Shown piece after piece: positions 45,821 through 55,005 of a stretch of 64,000 bases of DNA. Position 1 is the stretch's first letter; the number at the start of each line of letters is the position of its first letter. Origin of the DNA: Dehalococcoidia bacterium (GTDB lineage Bacteria; Chloroflexota; Dehalococcoidia; Lucifugimonadales; Lucifugimonadaceae); the NCBI GenBank assembly GCA_026421215.1, contig JAPKBN010000004.1:1-64000 (forward strand), written 5' to 3'. The notes beneath the pieces are model-generated. The model ran no database searches, was not told the DNA's origin, and was given only the letters and a program-made list of their open reading frames with translations. The position numbers and the translations under genes are program-made.

Positions 45821-47620
45821 TTATCCGTCAGAATCGGCTACGCGAATTGACAACTCTTCGAGCTGTTCATCCGTGATCGCGCTGGGGGCGTCGAACAGCG
45901 GATCCACTGCCGCCTGTGTTTTCGGGAAGGCGATTACTTCTCGGATGTTGTCCTCTCCCGCAAGCAACATCACGATTCGGTCTAGGCCGAGGCCCATCCC
46001 ACCGTGGGGCGGTGCTCCGTACTCGAACGCACGCAGTAGTTGGCCAAACCTCTGGTCAACCTGCTCCGCAGAGTGTCCGATCAACTCGAACACCTTTTCC
46101 TGCACCGTGCGATCAATGATGCGGATACTCCCACTGCCTAGCTCAACGCCGTTCAGCACGAGATCGTACAACTGGCCGAGCGCAGCTCCGGGATCTGTAT
46201 CCAATAACGCGACGTCCTGTTGTCGTGGCGAAGTGAACACGTGATGCATCGCAGCCCAACCGTTGCGGTCTTCGTCCCACTCAAACAAGGGGAAGTCGAC
46301 GACGAAAACAAAATTAAATACGTTGGGATCGGCCAGCTCAAGCCGACGACCCATCTCACCCCGCAGGTTGCTGATGGCTGTGTTAACCACGCCCTCAGGC
46401 CCCGCGATGATCAAAATAAGATCGCCCGGTCCCGCTCCGGCCGTCTTCGCGATGTCCTTTAGCGTGTCCAGCGATACGTGGTTGCGGATGGGGGATCGGA
46501 TGTCATCCACCGTTACATCATTCAGGCTGGCCACGCTCGCAGAGATGTGTATCGGGATCAGACCGTGGGCACCGCTGCTCTTGACGAACTCGATCAACTC
46601 ATCCGTTTGCCGCCGAGTGTAATCTGAACAACCCTCCGCGACGATAGCTCGGATGGCTCCACCGCCGGCAACTACAGACTCGAAAACGCCGAAGCCTGAA
46701 TTAACCACGACATCGGTAAGTCGCGAAACCTCCATGCCGAAACGAATGTCCGGCTTGTCCGTCGCGTATCTCTCAATCGCTTCCGCATACGTCATACGCG
46801 GGAACGGAGTGGGTACCTGCAGGTCAGGCCGGGTCTGCGCCACTATCGTCGTGTACAGACCTTCAAGGACCTGCAACACGTCTTCCTGTTCAACGAACGA
46901 CATCTCAAGATCGATCTGGGTGTGCTCCGGTTGACGGTCCGCGCGGAGGTCTTCGTCCCGGAAACAATGAGCGAACTGGAAATAACGGTCCACTCCGGAG
47001 ACCATCAACAATTGTTTCAACTGTTGTGGTGACTGTGGGAGTGCATAAAACGTACCCGGGTGGACCCGGCTCGGCACGACGTAGTCACGAGCGCCTTCCG
47101 GGGTCGACTTCAGCAAGATAGGCGTCTCGATCTCCAAGAAATCCTCAGCCACCATGTAGGTACGAGCTGACTGGATCACGTCATGCCGCAGCTTCAAGTT
47201 CTTGTACATCCGCGGCCTGCGGAGGTCCACAAATCGGTACCGAAGCCGGGTCTCGTCGGCGACGTTGAGGTCATCCTCGATCTCGAACGGCGGCGTTTCT
47301 GACCGGTTCAGGACCGTAAGTTCGGACGCGATCAACTCAACGGATCCGGTCGGGAGGTCAGGGTTTTCGGCGCCGGCCCGGCGTTCCTGCACTGTGCCTT
47401 TGATCTGTACGACCCACTCACTCCGTAGATCACCGGCGAGAGTGTGGGCGTCCGGGGCGGTGTCCTCGTTGAAAACCACCTGCATGAGGCCCGAGTAATC
47501 ACGGAGGTCAATAAACGTAAGACCGCCGTGATCACGGCGTCTGTGCACCCAGCCGGAGAGTGTGATGATTTTGCCGGAGTCTGCCTGGCGCGGTTCGCCG
47601 CAGGTCATGTCTCTAAACAT
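45821..47620 (-). CDS. aspS: Aspartyl-tRNA synthetase
   Basis: 599 aa from the ATG preceded by GGGGA. The frame extends 10 residues further upstream. N-terminal OB anticodon domain (GKIITLSGWVHRRRDHGGLTFIDLRD), class II catalytic core with motif 2 FRDEDLRADRQPEHTQID, a bacterial GAD insertion domain (about 290-420) and motif 3 GLGLDRIVMLL. It charges tRNA-Asp. Whether it also charges tRNA-Asn is not decidable here. Confidence 0.95.
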   Translation of the reverse strand: MFRDMTCGEPRQADSGKIITLSGWVHRRRDHGGLTFIDLRDYSGLMQVVFNEDTAPDAHTLAGDLRSEWVVQIKGTVQERRAGAENPDLPTGSVELIASELTVLNRSETPPFEIEDDLNVADETRLRYRFVDLRRPRMYKNLKLRHDVIQSARTYMVAEDFLEIETPILLKSTPEGARDYVVPSRVHPGTFYALPQSPQQLKQLLMVSGVDRYFQFAHCFRDEDLRADRQPEHTQIDLEMSFVEQEDVLQVLEGLYTTIVAQTRPDLQVPTPFPRMTYAEAIERYATDKPDIRFGMEVSRLTDVVVNSGFGVFESVVAGGGAIRAIVAEGCSDYTRRQTDELIEFVKSSGAHGLIPIHISASVASLNDVTVDDIRSPIRNHVSLDTLKDIAKTAGAGPGDLILIIAGPEGVVNTAISNLRGEMGRRLELADPNVFNFVFVVDFPLFEWDEDRNGWAAMHHVFTSPRQQDVALLDTDPGAALGQLYDLVLNGVELGSGSIRIIDRTVQEKVFELIGHSAEQVDQRFGQLLRAFEYGAPPHGGMGLGLDRIVMLLAGEDNIREVIAFPKTQAAVDPLFDAPSAITDEQLEELSIRVADSDG

Positions 47621-47749
47621 CTGGTTGTTCCCCGCGATTGACCCAAACATATGGGCCCCGAATATGTGTGCGTCAGCCCGGGACGTTCCGGTCTGACAGG
47701 AAGTAATTAACGGCGTGGGATCCAGTGACCAGAGAGGACGACCGGACCC

Positions 47750-48394
47750 CTACAGATTACCGTCGGGATCCGATCCGCGCCCAGAAGTCCCAGAATGTCC
47801 AGAACGGGGGTCGTATCGGTTGTAGAGAGACCATGCCGCAGGCAACGTCAGGGAGACGATGACGATCTTCGCCAAATCACCCACAATGAAAGGCCAGAGG
47901 CCGAACTCCAGAGTCTCCCCGTAATTTGTGCCCAGTTCGTGGCCTAGCCACCAAAGTCCTGGGACGTAGATCACGGCGTTGGCGAGCACCAGCGCACCAA
48001 TGAGCCACGGTCCGCGGTCCCAACCTCTCTCGGCCAGGAATCCGACCAGAAACGCGGCGGGTATAAATCCAACGATGTAGCCGCCAGAAGCTATGCTCCA
48101 GACCGTGCCCGATGATCCTCCCGCCCAGAAAGGCAACCCGGCGGAACCCTCAAACAGATATAAAACCGCCGCAAGTCCGCCCCTTTTAGATCCAACGGTG
48201 GCTGCCACAAGCAAGACCGCAAAGGTCTGTCCGGTGATCGGAACGACCGTGGTCGGGAGGGTGTATTTGAGTTGAGCGAACGCCGCAATCACGAGGCTGC
48301 CGACGATGATGGTCGCTATGTCCACCCAGATGCCTCTGTACGGGACGAGGGCGTCTAAAAGTGTGCGATTTTGTTTGGAGACCGCGGTGGTCAT
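47750..48394 (-). CDS. bioY: Biotin transporter substrate-binding S component BioY
   Basis: 214 aa, six predicted membrane helices. BioY signatures are VPITGQTFAVLLVAATVGSKRGGLAAVLYLFEGSAGLPFWAGG and GGYIVGFIPAAFLVGFLAERGW. It works with ECF ATPase subunits (not in this window) or alone. The start is the ATG after AGGAG. The hydrophilic tail of about 20 residues is unusual but short. A hairpin-forming palindrome lies 30-55 nt upstream. Confidence 0.93.
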   Translation of the reverse strand: MTTAVSKQNRTLLDALVPYRGIWVDIATIIVGSLVIAAFAQLKYTLPTTVVPITGQTFAVLLVAATVGSKRGGLAAVLYLFEGSAGLPFWAGGSSGTVWSIASGGYIVGFIPAAFLVGFLAERGWDRGPWLIGALVLANAVIYVPGLWWLGHELGTNYGETLEFGLWPFIVGDLAKIVIVSLTLPAAWSLYNRYDPRSGHSGTSGRGSDPDGNL

Positions 48395-48423
48395 CAATGC
48401 TCCTGTATGAAAAGGGCAACTTG

Positions 48424-48448
48424 CCGCTAATTGTCTGCCGACAAGCGG
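48424..48448. promoter_or_regulatory. Inverted repeat upstream of bioY
   Basis: TTGTC-TGCC-GACAA (48431-48444) is extended by CCGC/GCGG outside. It lies between the bioY ribosome site and the upstream Lrp-type gene. It is a candidate operator or leader hairpin and does not match a biotin-repressor site I can name. Confidence 0.35.
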
Positions 48449-48549
48449 AGAAGAGAGTTTCTGGCCTTGGAGGACTTACCGCAAGTCCCGATGCCAATTT
48501 ACCCGGGGAATACCTTATATTTCGAAATCGTTGATCGCCGACTGATCAG

Positions 48550-49011
48550 CTAGGCGATCGGGAGGCCGTAGTCCCTTTTGCGGATCGCCAGGGTTACGAA
48601 TGTCTCAGTGCGACGCACGCCTGGGATCACGCCGACCTTTTCACGAAGAAAGCGCCCTAGCTTCTCGGCGTCGGGCAGTATCGCCCAGGCGAAGATATCG
48701 AAGGTGCCGGTCGCCAAAGCCACCCAGCGTGTGTTTTCCAGATTTGAAAGCTCTGTGGCAACCTGGTCCATCTTGTCCGGGTCCACCTGCACCCCGATAA
48801 GCGCCTCGGACTCGAATCCAAGAGCCTTGGGGTCCGGGAAGGCCTTCACCTTGATAATTTCGTCGCCGATCAGGCGTTTTAGCCGCCGACGGACCGTTCC
48901 CTCGCTGACACCAATCTTACGAGCAATCGTTGCGTTGGCGGCGCGGCCGTCTTTCTCCAGGATAGTGATGACCTGTCGGTCTAGCTCATCCATGCGCGAG
49001 GGCCGCTCCAT
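48550..49011 (-). CDS. Lrp/AsnC family transcriptional regulator
   Basis: 153 aa. N-terminal winged HTH (LDRQVITILEKDGRAANATIARKIGVSEGTVRRRLKRL, about 9-47) and a C-terminal RAM/ACT-like domain (about 65-145) with WVALATGTFDIFAWA. It senses amino acids or related ligands as an oligomer. The start could also be six codons later (MDELDRQV). It lies upstream of bioY on the same strand, though a regulatory link is not shown. Confidence 0.9.
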   Translation of the reverse strand: MERPSRMDELDRQVITILEKDGRAANATIARKIGVSEGTVRRRLKRLIGDEIIKVKAFPDPKALGFESEALIGVQVDPDKMDQVATELSNLENTRWVALATGTFDIFAWAILPDAEKLGRFLREKVGVIPGVRRTETFVTLAIRKRDYGLPIA

Positions 49012-49272
49012 TCATATTTAGAATTAAGTGTGAGGTAGATCGGTTGAGCCGGGTTCCCTGAAAAGCTAATGTTAATTTCGAGGAAACTACCCATTGGGGA
49101 TATGGCCTTTAGGTGATTTCCCGATTGTGATACCGGTCAGATAATCGGACTATTATTACGGAACCCTTCGTTACTCAAAGTCACATGAACCATATTACGC
49201 TCCGCTAGTGCTTCTTGGAACTATCGGTATACGATATGTGTTGTCGATGAGGTGAATCGCGACGTAATGCGT

Positions 49273-49317
49273 TAATCGCGAGAAAAAGAGCGATTACTCC
49301 ACCACATTGCGTACAAT
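49273..49317 (+). promoter_or_regulatory. Putative operator and -10 box of the HesB-like gene
   Basis: TAATCGC-n10-GCGATTA (49273-49279, 49290-49296) sits 15 nt upstream of a TACAAT -10-like box (49312-49317), so it would overlap the -35 region. The rest of the 350-nt gap 49012-49361 has no gene. Confidence 0.45.
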
Positions 49318-49361
49318 GGGCGAATAGTTGTATTTGAACATCTGGAGATACGGAGAACTAC

Positions 49362-49841
49362 ATGGTGATCGAGAACTCGACCCTTCTCACGGTTACTGAG
49401 GCTGCTTCCTCGAAGTTCAAGGAAGTACTTGCTGAGCAGGATGCCGGTGATGGTCTTATCCGGATTTCTCTAGCTCCTGGTGCGGCGGGCGGCGTCGAAT
49501 ACATCCTCGGATTGGAAGAAACGCCAACCGAGAATGACACTCTCGTCGAGTACTTCGGCGTAAAGATCGTCGTTGACGCTGAGAGTTCCCCACTTTTGCA
49601 GGGATCAAGCATTGACTACGTCGATGGCCTGCAGCGCAGCGGATTTGTAATCTCTAACCCGAACTTCGCCAGCGCAGGCGGATGTGGCAGCGGCGCTTGT
49701 GGCTGCGGTGGCGGCGCAGAGGCACAGCAAGACCCACACGGCCAGGCTGGCGGCTGCGCATGCGGCGGCGGCGGTGGTGGTGGATGTGGCGGTGGTGGTG
49801 GTGGTTGCGGTTGCGGCGGCGGCGGCGGTCACGCCCACTAA
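49362..49841 (+). CDS. HesB/IscA-like protein with Cys/Gly-rich tail
   Basis: 159 aa. Residues 8-104 resemble the HesB/IscA (A-type Fe-S carrier) fold: LTVTEAASSKFKEVL, GLIRISLAPG, YFGVKIVVD and SNPNF. The usual first cysteine of the loop after LAPG is absent (AAGGVEY). Residues 105-159 are almost only Gly, Cys, Ala and His, with eight cysteines at 108, 113, 115, 132, 134, 142, 149 and 151 and a HAH end. Cys108, Cys113 and Cys115 stand where A-type carriers have their C-terminal CxC. It may bind an Fe-S cluster or metals through the tail. Confidence 0.75.
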   Translation: MVIENSTLLTVTEAASSKFKEVLAEQDAGDGLIRISLAPGAAGGVEYILGLEETPTENDTLVEYFGVKIVVDAESSPLLQGSSIDYVDGLQRSGFVISNPNFASAGGCGSGACGCGGGAEAQQDPHGQAGGCACGGGGGGGCGGGGGGCGCGGGGGHAH

Positions 49842-49866
49842 CCCCGAAACAAAGATCTGAACGAGA

Positions 49867-49898
49867 AAGGGCAGTCCGTCAGCGGGCTGCCCTTTTTT
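49867..49898 (+). terminator. Terminator of the HesB-like gene
   Basis: AAGGGCAG/CTGCCCTT with an inner CCG/CGG pairing and six T, 25 nt after the stop codon. Confidence 0.92.
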
Positions 49899-50039
49899 AT
49901 TGCCTTGCGCTGACCGATTATCGTTCACTGGGCACAGTTGAGGTTGCTGCAAAGCTACCCGCACGCGCCGTCATCGCCAGCACCCGGGTTCAGATCTCGT
50001 CAGGATGGCGTGTGAATTGAGTCAGCAAACGCCAACAAC

Positions 50040-50068
50040 ACAAAAACCCCCGCCGTAGCGAGGGTTTC
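50040..50068 (-). terminator. Terminator of tRNA-Gly
   Basis: AAACCCTCGC/GGCGGGGGTTT hairpin with a T tail in the tRNA-Gly direction, about 20 nt after the tRNA. Confidence 0.75.
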
Positions 50069-50086
50069 TGATTAAGTTATTTCTAG

Positions 50087-50161
50087 TGGAGCGGAAGACG
50101 AGATTCGAACTCGCGACCCTCACCTTGGCAAGGTGATGCTCTACCACTGAGCCACTTCCGC
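50087..50161 (-). tRNA. tRNA-Gly (GCC)
   Basis: Acceptor GCGGAAG/CTTCCGC, anticodon loop TTGCCAA (GCC), T-loop TTCGAAT and encoded CCA. It is followed by its own terminator. Confidence 0.95.
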
Positions 50162-50241
50162 TCGAAAATCTATGGTAGCGGGACAACTCAAATGTATATC
50201 GCTTCAAGTGAGAGGGTCAAGGTGCTGTACGCTCCCGTACG

Positions 50242-51255
50242 ATGTCGCCTATGTCAGATCCACATCACATTCGGGTTGGAATCATCGGTTTCGGCTCATG
50301 GGCGATTAACGCCTATCTGCCCGCTATCGTAAAAAACCGTGGCATAGAAGTCGCGGCCGCCGCAGGCCGCAGTGACTCCACACAGAACGCGGCTCGGGCC
50401 TCACTTGGCCAGAACGCCTTCATCACGTCGGATTTTCAAAAGCTCCTCGATCCGAGCGTGGTCGATGCCGTCATGATCGCCGTGACAGAAGACCAGCATG
50501 CGGTCACTATCGGTGCAGCGCTCGCTTCCGGCCTGCCCGTGTTCTACGAACCACCGCTATCCAGCAGGCGTGACCAGCTTCACGTCGAGATAGAACGCTT
50601 GACTTCAGCGCGTCAGATCACACACGCCGATCTTGAACTGTCGTATCTCCCTATTGTCGACCATGCGGCTACGCTAATCTCCACAGGTGCTATCGGCATG
50701 CCACACGGCGCGTCCGTGACGATGACATCTGGTTGGGGTCCGGTGCCGGGATCTGACGTAAGCCTGGCATGCCAACTCATACCGTGGTTCGTGGACCCCC
50801 TCAACCGCGTGCTCGGACAGACGCCGAAACGTGTGCTTGTGCAGGATGGGGCAGGAGTAGCCGGCAGGATGCAGTCACAGACTCTCGTACAGCTTGATTA
50901 CGAAGGCGTCCGGGGTACTTTTGACGCCAATATCCAGTCTGTGGGAGAACTTGGAGCGCACATAACCGTTCACGGAAGTGACGGTGATCTTGAAGCGGAT
51001 CTGTTCCGGGGCGAGTTACGTACTCGTTCAAGGCAGACTCGTGAGTGGCGAAGCGAATCTCGCCCGGCGGAACAACCTCACGCCGGCTGGCCGGGTATGC
51101 ACGAATCGATCGCTGCGTTTATCGCCGGGATTGGAACGGGTGACGAAACCCGCACTGGATCAGCAACAGCCGTTGCTCTGCAACTGACCGGCCTCGCTGC
51201 AGAGGCGTCGATCGACTCCGGCACATGGGCGGACGTTGAGCGTCTGCAAAGGTAA
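50242..51255 (+). CDS. Gfo/Idh/MocA family oxidoreductase
   Basis: 337 aa. Rossmann motif GIIGFGSWA near 13-21. The usual family lysine region (EKP) is replaced by YEPPLSS near 100-106, so the typical catalytic Lys appears missing. The C-terminal alpha/beta domain (about 130-300) is recognisable by the conserved GxxGxxxGAHITVHGSDGDL-like segment. The substrate is probably a sugar or polyol derivative in family terms, but activity is uncertain. Confidence 0.78.
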   Translation: MSPMSDPHHIRVGIIGFGSWAINAYLPAIVKNRGIEVAAAAGRSDSTQNAARASLGQNAFITSDFQKLLDPSVVDAVMIAVTEDQHAVTIGAALASGLPVFYEPPLSSRRDQLHVEIERLTSARQITHADLELSYLPIVDHAATLISTGAIGMPHGASVTMTSGWGPVPGSDVSLACQLIPWFVDPLNRVLGQTPKRVLVQDGAGVAGRMQSQTLVQLDYEGVRGTFDANIQSVGELGAHITVHGSDGDLEADLFRGELRTRSRQTREWRSESRPAEQPHAGWPGMHESIAAFIAGIGTGDETRTGSATAVALQLTGLAAEASIDSGTWADVERLQR

Positions 51256-51417
51256 TTCCATTGCGTGCAAAGGAACTCTCGCGCTCTACGGCCGACCTAT
51301 TCGGGTAGAAAAAGACAACCGTCATACTCCGGCTCTGGCTTGACTCTATTGCCGCGGTCTGGCTTTATGCATCGGACATGCTCTAGCAACTCAAAAATTT
51401 CTCAGGGAGGCCGACCC

Positions 51418-51735
51418 GTGATCTACGACATGCGCACCTACGACATAGCGGTCGGCCAGGTCCCGAAATACCTGGAGGCCGTCGAAAAAGTTGGCCTCAA
51501 GGTACGCCAAGACCACGGCATTAAACTTGCCGGCTGGTACTACACGGATATTGGAACCCTGAACCGGGTTGTCCACATCTGGGCGTACGAGGACTACGCT
51601 CACTACGAAAAAGCGCGTGCAGCGTTCCGGAGCGATCCCCGATGGATCAACGAGTATCAGCCGATGACCAAAGGGCTGATCTTGAAACAGTCCACCCAGA
51701 TGATGAACGCAGCGCCTTTCTCTCCGCAGCCGTAA
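51418..51735 (+). CDS. NIPSNAP family protein
   Basis: 105 aa from a GTG 7 nt after AGGGAGG. The long frame from 51265 includes non-coding leader. MIYDMRTYDIAVGQVPKYLE and WYYTDIGTLNRVVHIWAYEDYAHYEKARAAF are the typical dimeric alpha/beta-barrel signature. Bacterial NIPSNAP proteins often accompany oxidoreductases but have no firm reaction. The stop lies 97 nt before the GMC oxidoreductase, probably the same transcript. Confidence 0.88.
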   Translation: MIYDMRTYDIAVGQVPKYLEAVEKVGLKVRQDHGIKLAGWYYTDIGTLNRVVHIWAYEDYAHYEKARAAFRSDPRWINEYQPMTKGLILKQSTQMMNAAPFSPQP

Positions 51736-51832
51736 CTCTTCATTTCGGATGGGTTGTCGATCGCTTGTACAACACACGATATTTCAATCGCCGCGCTCAA
51801 CCCGCGGTTGTTCTTCGACGGGATCTAGAAAA

Positions 51833-53398
51833 TTGAAGTACGACACCATCGTTATCGGAGCAGGTTCGGCCGGAGCGACCATCGCGACACGGCTGACGGA
51901 AGATCCGGACCACTCGGTACTCCTGTTGGAGGCAGGACCAGACTATCCGGATATCGATTCGCTGCCGGATGAGGTCAAGTACGGATACGCGACCGGAACC
52001 GAGATCACGACTAGCGAACACAACTGGAAGTTCACCGCCCGGGCGACAAACCAGGCAGAGATACAGGTTCCTCGAGGCCGTGTAACAGGCGGCTCAAGCG
52101 CTATAAACGGCCAGATCTTCCTTCGCGGGATGCCGGAGGATTACGACGATTGGGCGTCATGGGGTAACGACGAGTGGAGCTTCCAGAAGATGCTCCCGTA
52201 TTTCCGCGAGATCGAGACCGACACCACATATCAGGACGACCCCGGAGATTTCCACGGATCTGACGGTCCGATCATCTGCCACCGATTTCCACGCGAGACC
52301 TGGCTGCCTCCTAGCGTGGCATTTGAAAAGGCCTGTCTCGCCGCCGGATTTCCGGCATGCGAAGACGCAAACGCCCCTGGCAGCACCGGCGTCGGTCCGC
52401 TGGCGCTGAACAATCCCCAGGGCATTCGATGGTCAACCGCCATAGGCTATCTGGGGCAGTCCAGACATCGCCTGAACCTGACGATCCGTCCCGACGTACT
52501 TGTCCGTCGCATCGTATTCGACATGTCCGGAGCCACACCACTTGCAACGGGAGTTGAAGTGGAATCAGGGGGCGAGACCTATGTGGTCGAGGCGGATGAG
52601 ATCGTCCTCAGCGCCGGCGCCATCGGGTCGCCACAGTTGTTAATGCTGTCGGGCATTGGTCCCTCAGACCACCTGAGCGAACACGGGATCGACACGATGC
52701 TTGATCTGCCGGGAGTCGGCCAGAATCTGCGCGACCATCCGATGTTGTTCGTCAACTGGAAAACGAAGCCCGAAGTTGAACTTGATTCGATGACTCCCCG
52801 CATTCAACTCACACTCCGCTACACAGCGGAAGGCTCGCCAGTTGATAACGACATGATCGTGTACATGATGACGTCGGCAAGCGAACGATCTGACCGCGGC
52901 GGATTGCGGACAGATGTGGACCGCATTCAGACAAACCTCTGCATCAACCTTGCGAAGGGTTCGGGCGAGATCCGGCTGGCTTCTGCCGATCCGACTGATT
53001 CGGTACTGCTCGACTACAACTATCTGCAGGAAGAGGAGGACCGCCGGCGATTCCGTGATGGCATCCGGATGCTTGTGAAGTTGGGTGAGAGCACCGACAT
53101 GGACGAGTTGATCGATTACCGCATCACACCGATGGACGCCGATCTGGAATCTGACGAGTCGCTGGATGAATGGATGATGCGTGAAGTGATGACCGGTCAT
53201 CACATCTCATGCACGGCGAAGATGGGACCGGAGTCAGATCCGATGGCGGTCGTGGATCAGTTCGGAAAAGTTCACGGCGCAGACGGTCTGCGGGTTGCCG
53301 ATGCATCAATCATGCCGGACTGTGTACGTGCCAACATCAACGCAACGGTAATAGCGATGGGCGAACGAATAGCAGACTTCATACAGGAAGGCCGCTAA
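51833..53398 (+). CDS. GMC-family FAD-dependent oxidoreductase (choline dehydrogenase-like)
   Basis: 521 aa from a TTG (TTG AAG TAC GAC). The frame upstream is non-conserved. FAD motif VIGAGSAGATIATRL and LLLEAG come first, then GMC signature 1 (RGRVTGGSSAINGQIFLRG) and signature 2 (GAIGSPQLLMLSGIGP). The C-terminal catalytic His lies in GHHISCTAKMG and the Asn in RANINATVIAMGERIAD. It oxidises an alcohol, with the substrate unknown. It follows a NIPSNAP gene. Expansion of GMC enzymes is known in SAR202. Confidence 0.93.
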   Translation: MKYDTIVIGAGSAGATIATRLTEDPDHSVLLLEAGPDYPDIDSLPDEVKYGYATGTEITTSEHNWKFTARATNQAEIQVPRGRVTGGSSAINGQIFLRGMPEDYDDWASWGNDEWSFQKMLPYFREIETDTTYQDDPGDFHGSDGPIICHRFPRETWLPPSVAFEKACLAAGFPACEDANAPGSTGVGPLALNNPQGIRWSTAIGYLGQSRHRLNLTIRPDVLVRRIVFDMSGATPLATGVEVESGGETYVVEADEIVLSAGAIGSPQLLMLSGIGPSDHLSEHGIDTMLDLPGVGQNLRDHPMLFVNWKTKPEVELDSMTPRIQLTLRYTAEGSPVDNDMIVYMMTSASERSDRGGLRTDVDRIQTNLCINLAKGSGEIRLASADPTDSVLLDYNYLQEEEDRRRFRDGIRMLVKLGESTDMDELIDYRITPMDADLESDESLDEWMMREVMTGHHISCTAKMGPESDPMAVVDQFGKVHGADGLRVADASIMPDCVRANINATVIAMGERIADFIQEGR

Positions 53399-53483
53399 TC
53401 CACCGACCGCGGATTCCCACCCAATGCTGCGTCAACACCTTAGAGGCGTATGGCAACACGTCAGCGTCCTGATCCCGGAGGAC

Positions 53484-53506
53484 GTGCCTTTTAATCCGCA
53501 GGTCGT
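53484..53506 (+). repeat. Direct repeat copy A (left of flavin monooxygenase)
   Basis: 23 bp identical to 55006-55028, spanning a tRNA anticodon-loop sequence (CTTTTAA) and the following stem arm. The rest of the 255-nt gap 53399-53653 has no recognisable gene and no T-arm. Confidence 0.85.
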
Positions 53507-53653
53507 GGGCCAGATATTCAGGTCCGGCGGGGCCCACCATTCGCCCCATCGACTGACGATTACCACCAAGCTGCGGACTAAGGCAGGTTGTCGGTCAAGG
53601 CGAGTTCGCACTGGTACTCAGCGATCACCTTTGCAGTCGCCGTTATCTCTGTT

Positions 53654-54904
53654 TCATGCTCGCGGCGCGGTAGGCATGTAGGCCAGATACTTACGTTGTG
53701 TCGAAATATGGTCCGCCAGAAACCTGGCATCGTGCCAGACGCCCCAGATAAAGGATGATGACCGCCCCGACAGCCACGGCAATCCCAGGAAATAGACCCC
53801 GGGCTCAGCCGAAATACCACGCTGATGCTTCGGCTTGCCTGCTTCGTCGAACGCATCAACCTTCAACCAGCTGAATTCAACCGTAAAGCCCGTTGCCCAG
53901 ACGATAGAGGTTATTCCAGCCTCTGCCAGATTCAGCTCCAGAATGGGATCGGTCACGCATTGCGGGTCCGGTTCGATTTTGCGGGCTTCAGGCTCCAACG
54001 GAAGATCGAGACCATTGCTGGCAACGTAAGCGTCGGCTTCGTCCAGCATCGACAGCATGCTCGCGTCCCCTTGCGCAAGATTGTTCACAAGATCCGACGC
54101 GAAATGCATCACGCCCTGATTAAACGATTCTGTCCGACCAACGAGGGTCATCCCTTGCGTGGCAAGACGCCGGAAATCGACAGTATGACCGCCCTGAGCA
54201 CCACTAACAGCGATCGTCATATGTTCCATACCTACGGCATCCCATTTACCGAGGACCCCTATCCACCAACAGTAATCACGCCCGCGATAGCTTCGGGGGA
54301 GACGGTCATGCGGGCCGACCGAGAGGTAGACAGGCTTTCCTGCCTGCAACAGTTCATCAGCGATCTGTGCCCCTGAAGCCCCCGCTCCAACCACCAGAAC
54401 CGCACCCTCAGGTAACTGGTCAGGGTTGCGATAGTCGTGGGAGTGGAGCTGCGTGATCTCTGGACTTTGAGGAACCAGGGCAGGAATAACTGGGTTCTGG
54501 AAAGGTCCAGTGGCGGCAACCACGCTGTTGGCTTCGATCACGCCTTCCGAGGTTTCGATACGGAAGCCGGGGCGGCGAACATTCCTTTGCACTTCCTTGA
54601 CCTCCACACCGCAGCGGATGGGGGCACCAATCTTTTCTGCGTAAGCGACAAAATAGTCCGCAACCTTCTCCTTGGGAACAAAGGCATCGGGATCGATATC
54701 GGAAAACTCCATGCCCGGAAAACGATCATGCCAGGCCGGACCATTGGCAACCAATGAGTCCCATCTTCCCGAGCGCCAGCGTTCCGCAATTCGATCCCGC
54801 TCCAGAACGAGGTGGGGCACGCCGCGGTTGCTCAGGTGCTCACTCATGGCCACACCGGCCTGGCCGGCGCCAACAATGAGCGTCTCAACTTTTTCGATCG
54901 CCAT
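53654..54904 (-). CDS. Flavin-containing monooxygenase (CzcO-like)
   Basis: 416 aa from the ATG after TTAGGA. Dinucleotide motifs are GAGQAGVAMSEHL (FAD, about 11-23) and VVGAGASGAQIADEL (NADPH, about 168-182). An ATGPFQNP hinge and the late ATGF complete the Class B flavoprotein monooxygenase pattern. The Baeyer-Villiger FxGxxxHxxxWP motif is not clear, but HSHDYRNPDQL occupies its place. It probably oxygenates small organic molecules. The gene is bracketed by 23-bp tRNA-derived direct repeats. Confidence 0.88.
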   Translation of the reverse strand: MAIEKVETLIVGAGQAGVAMSEHLSNRGVPHLVLERDRIAERWRSGRWDSLVANGPAWHDRFPGMEFSDIDPDAFVPKEKVADYFVAYAEKIGAPIRCGVEVKEVQRNVRRPGFRIETSEGVIEANSVVAATGPFQNPVIPALVPQSPEITQLHSHDYRNPDQLPEGAVLVVGAGASGAQIADELLQAGKPVYLSVGPHDRLPRSYRGRDYCWWIGVLGKWDAVGMEHMTIAVSGAQGGHTVDFRRLATQGMTLVGRTESFNQGVMHFASDLVNNLAQGDASMLSMLDEADAYVASNGLDLPLEPEARKIEPDPQCVTDPILELNLAEAGITSIVWATGFTVEFSWLKVDAFDEAGKPKHQRGISAEPGVYFLGLPWLSGRSSSFIWGVWHDARFLADHISTQRKYLAYMPTAPRA

Positions 54905-55005
54905 ATACAAGTCCTAATTAGGGTTTCCATTTCCGAAGGTACGGGTGGGATGAGACACGGACTCGCAAGCGGCATTCCCGACCCACGGTCACGAGCCTCG
55001 ACGCT

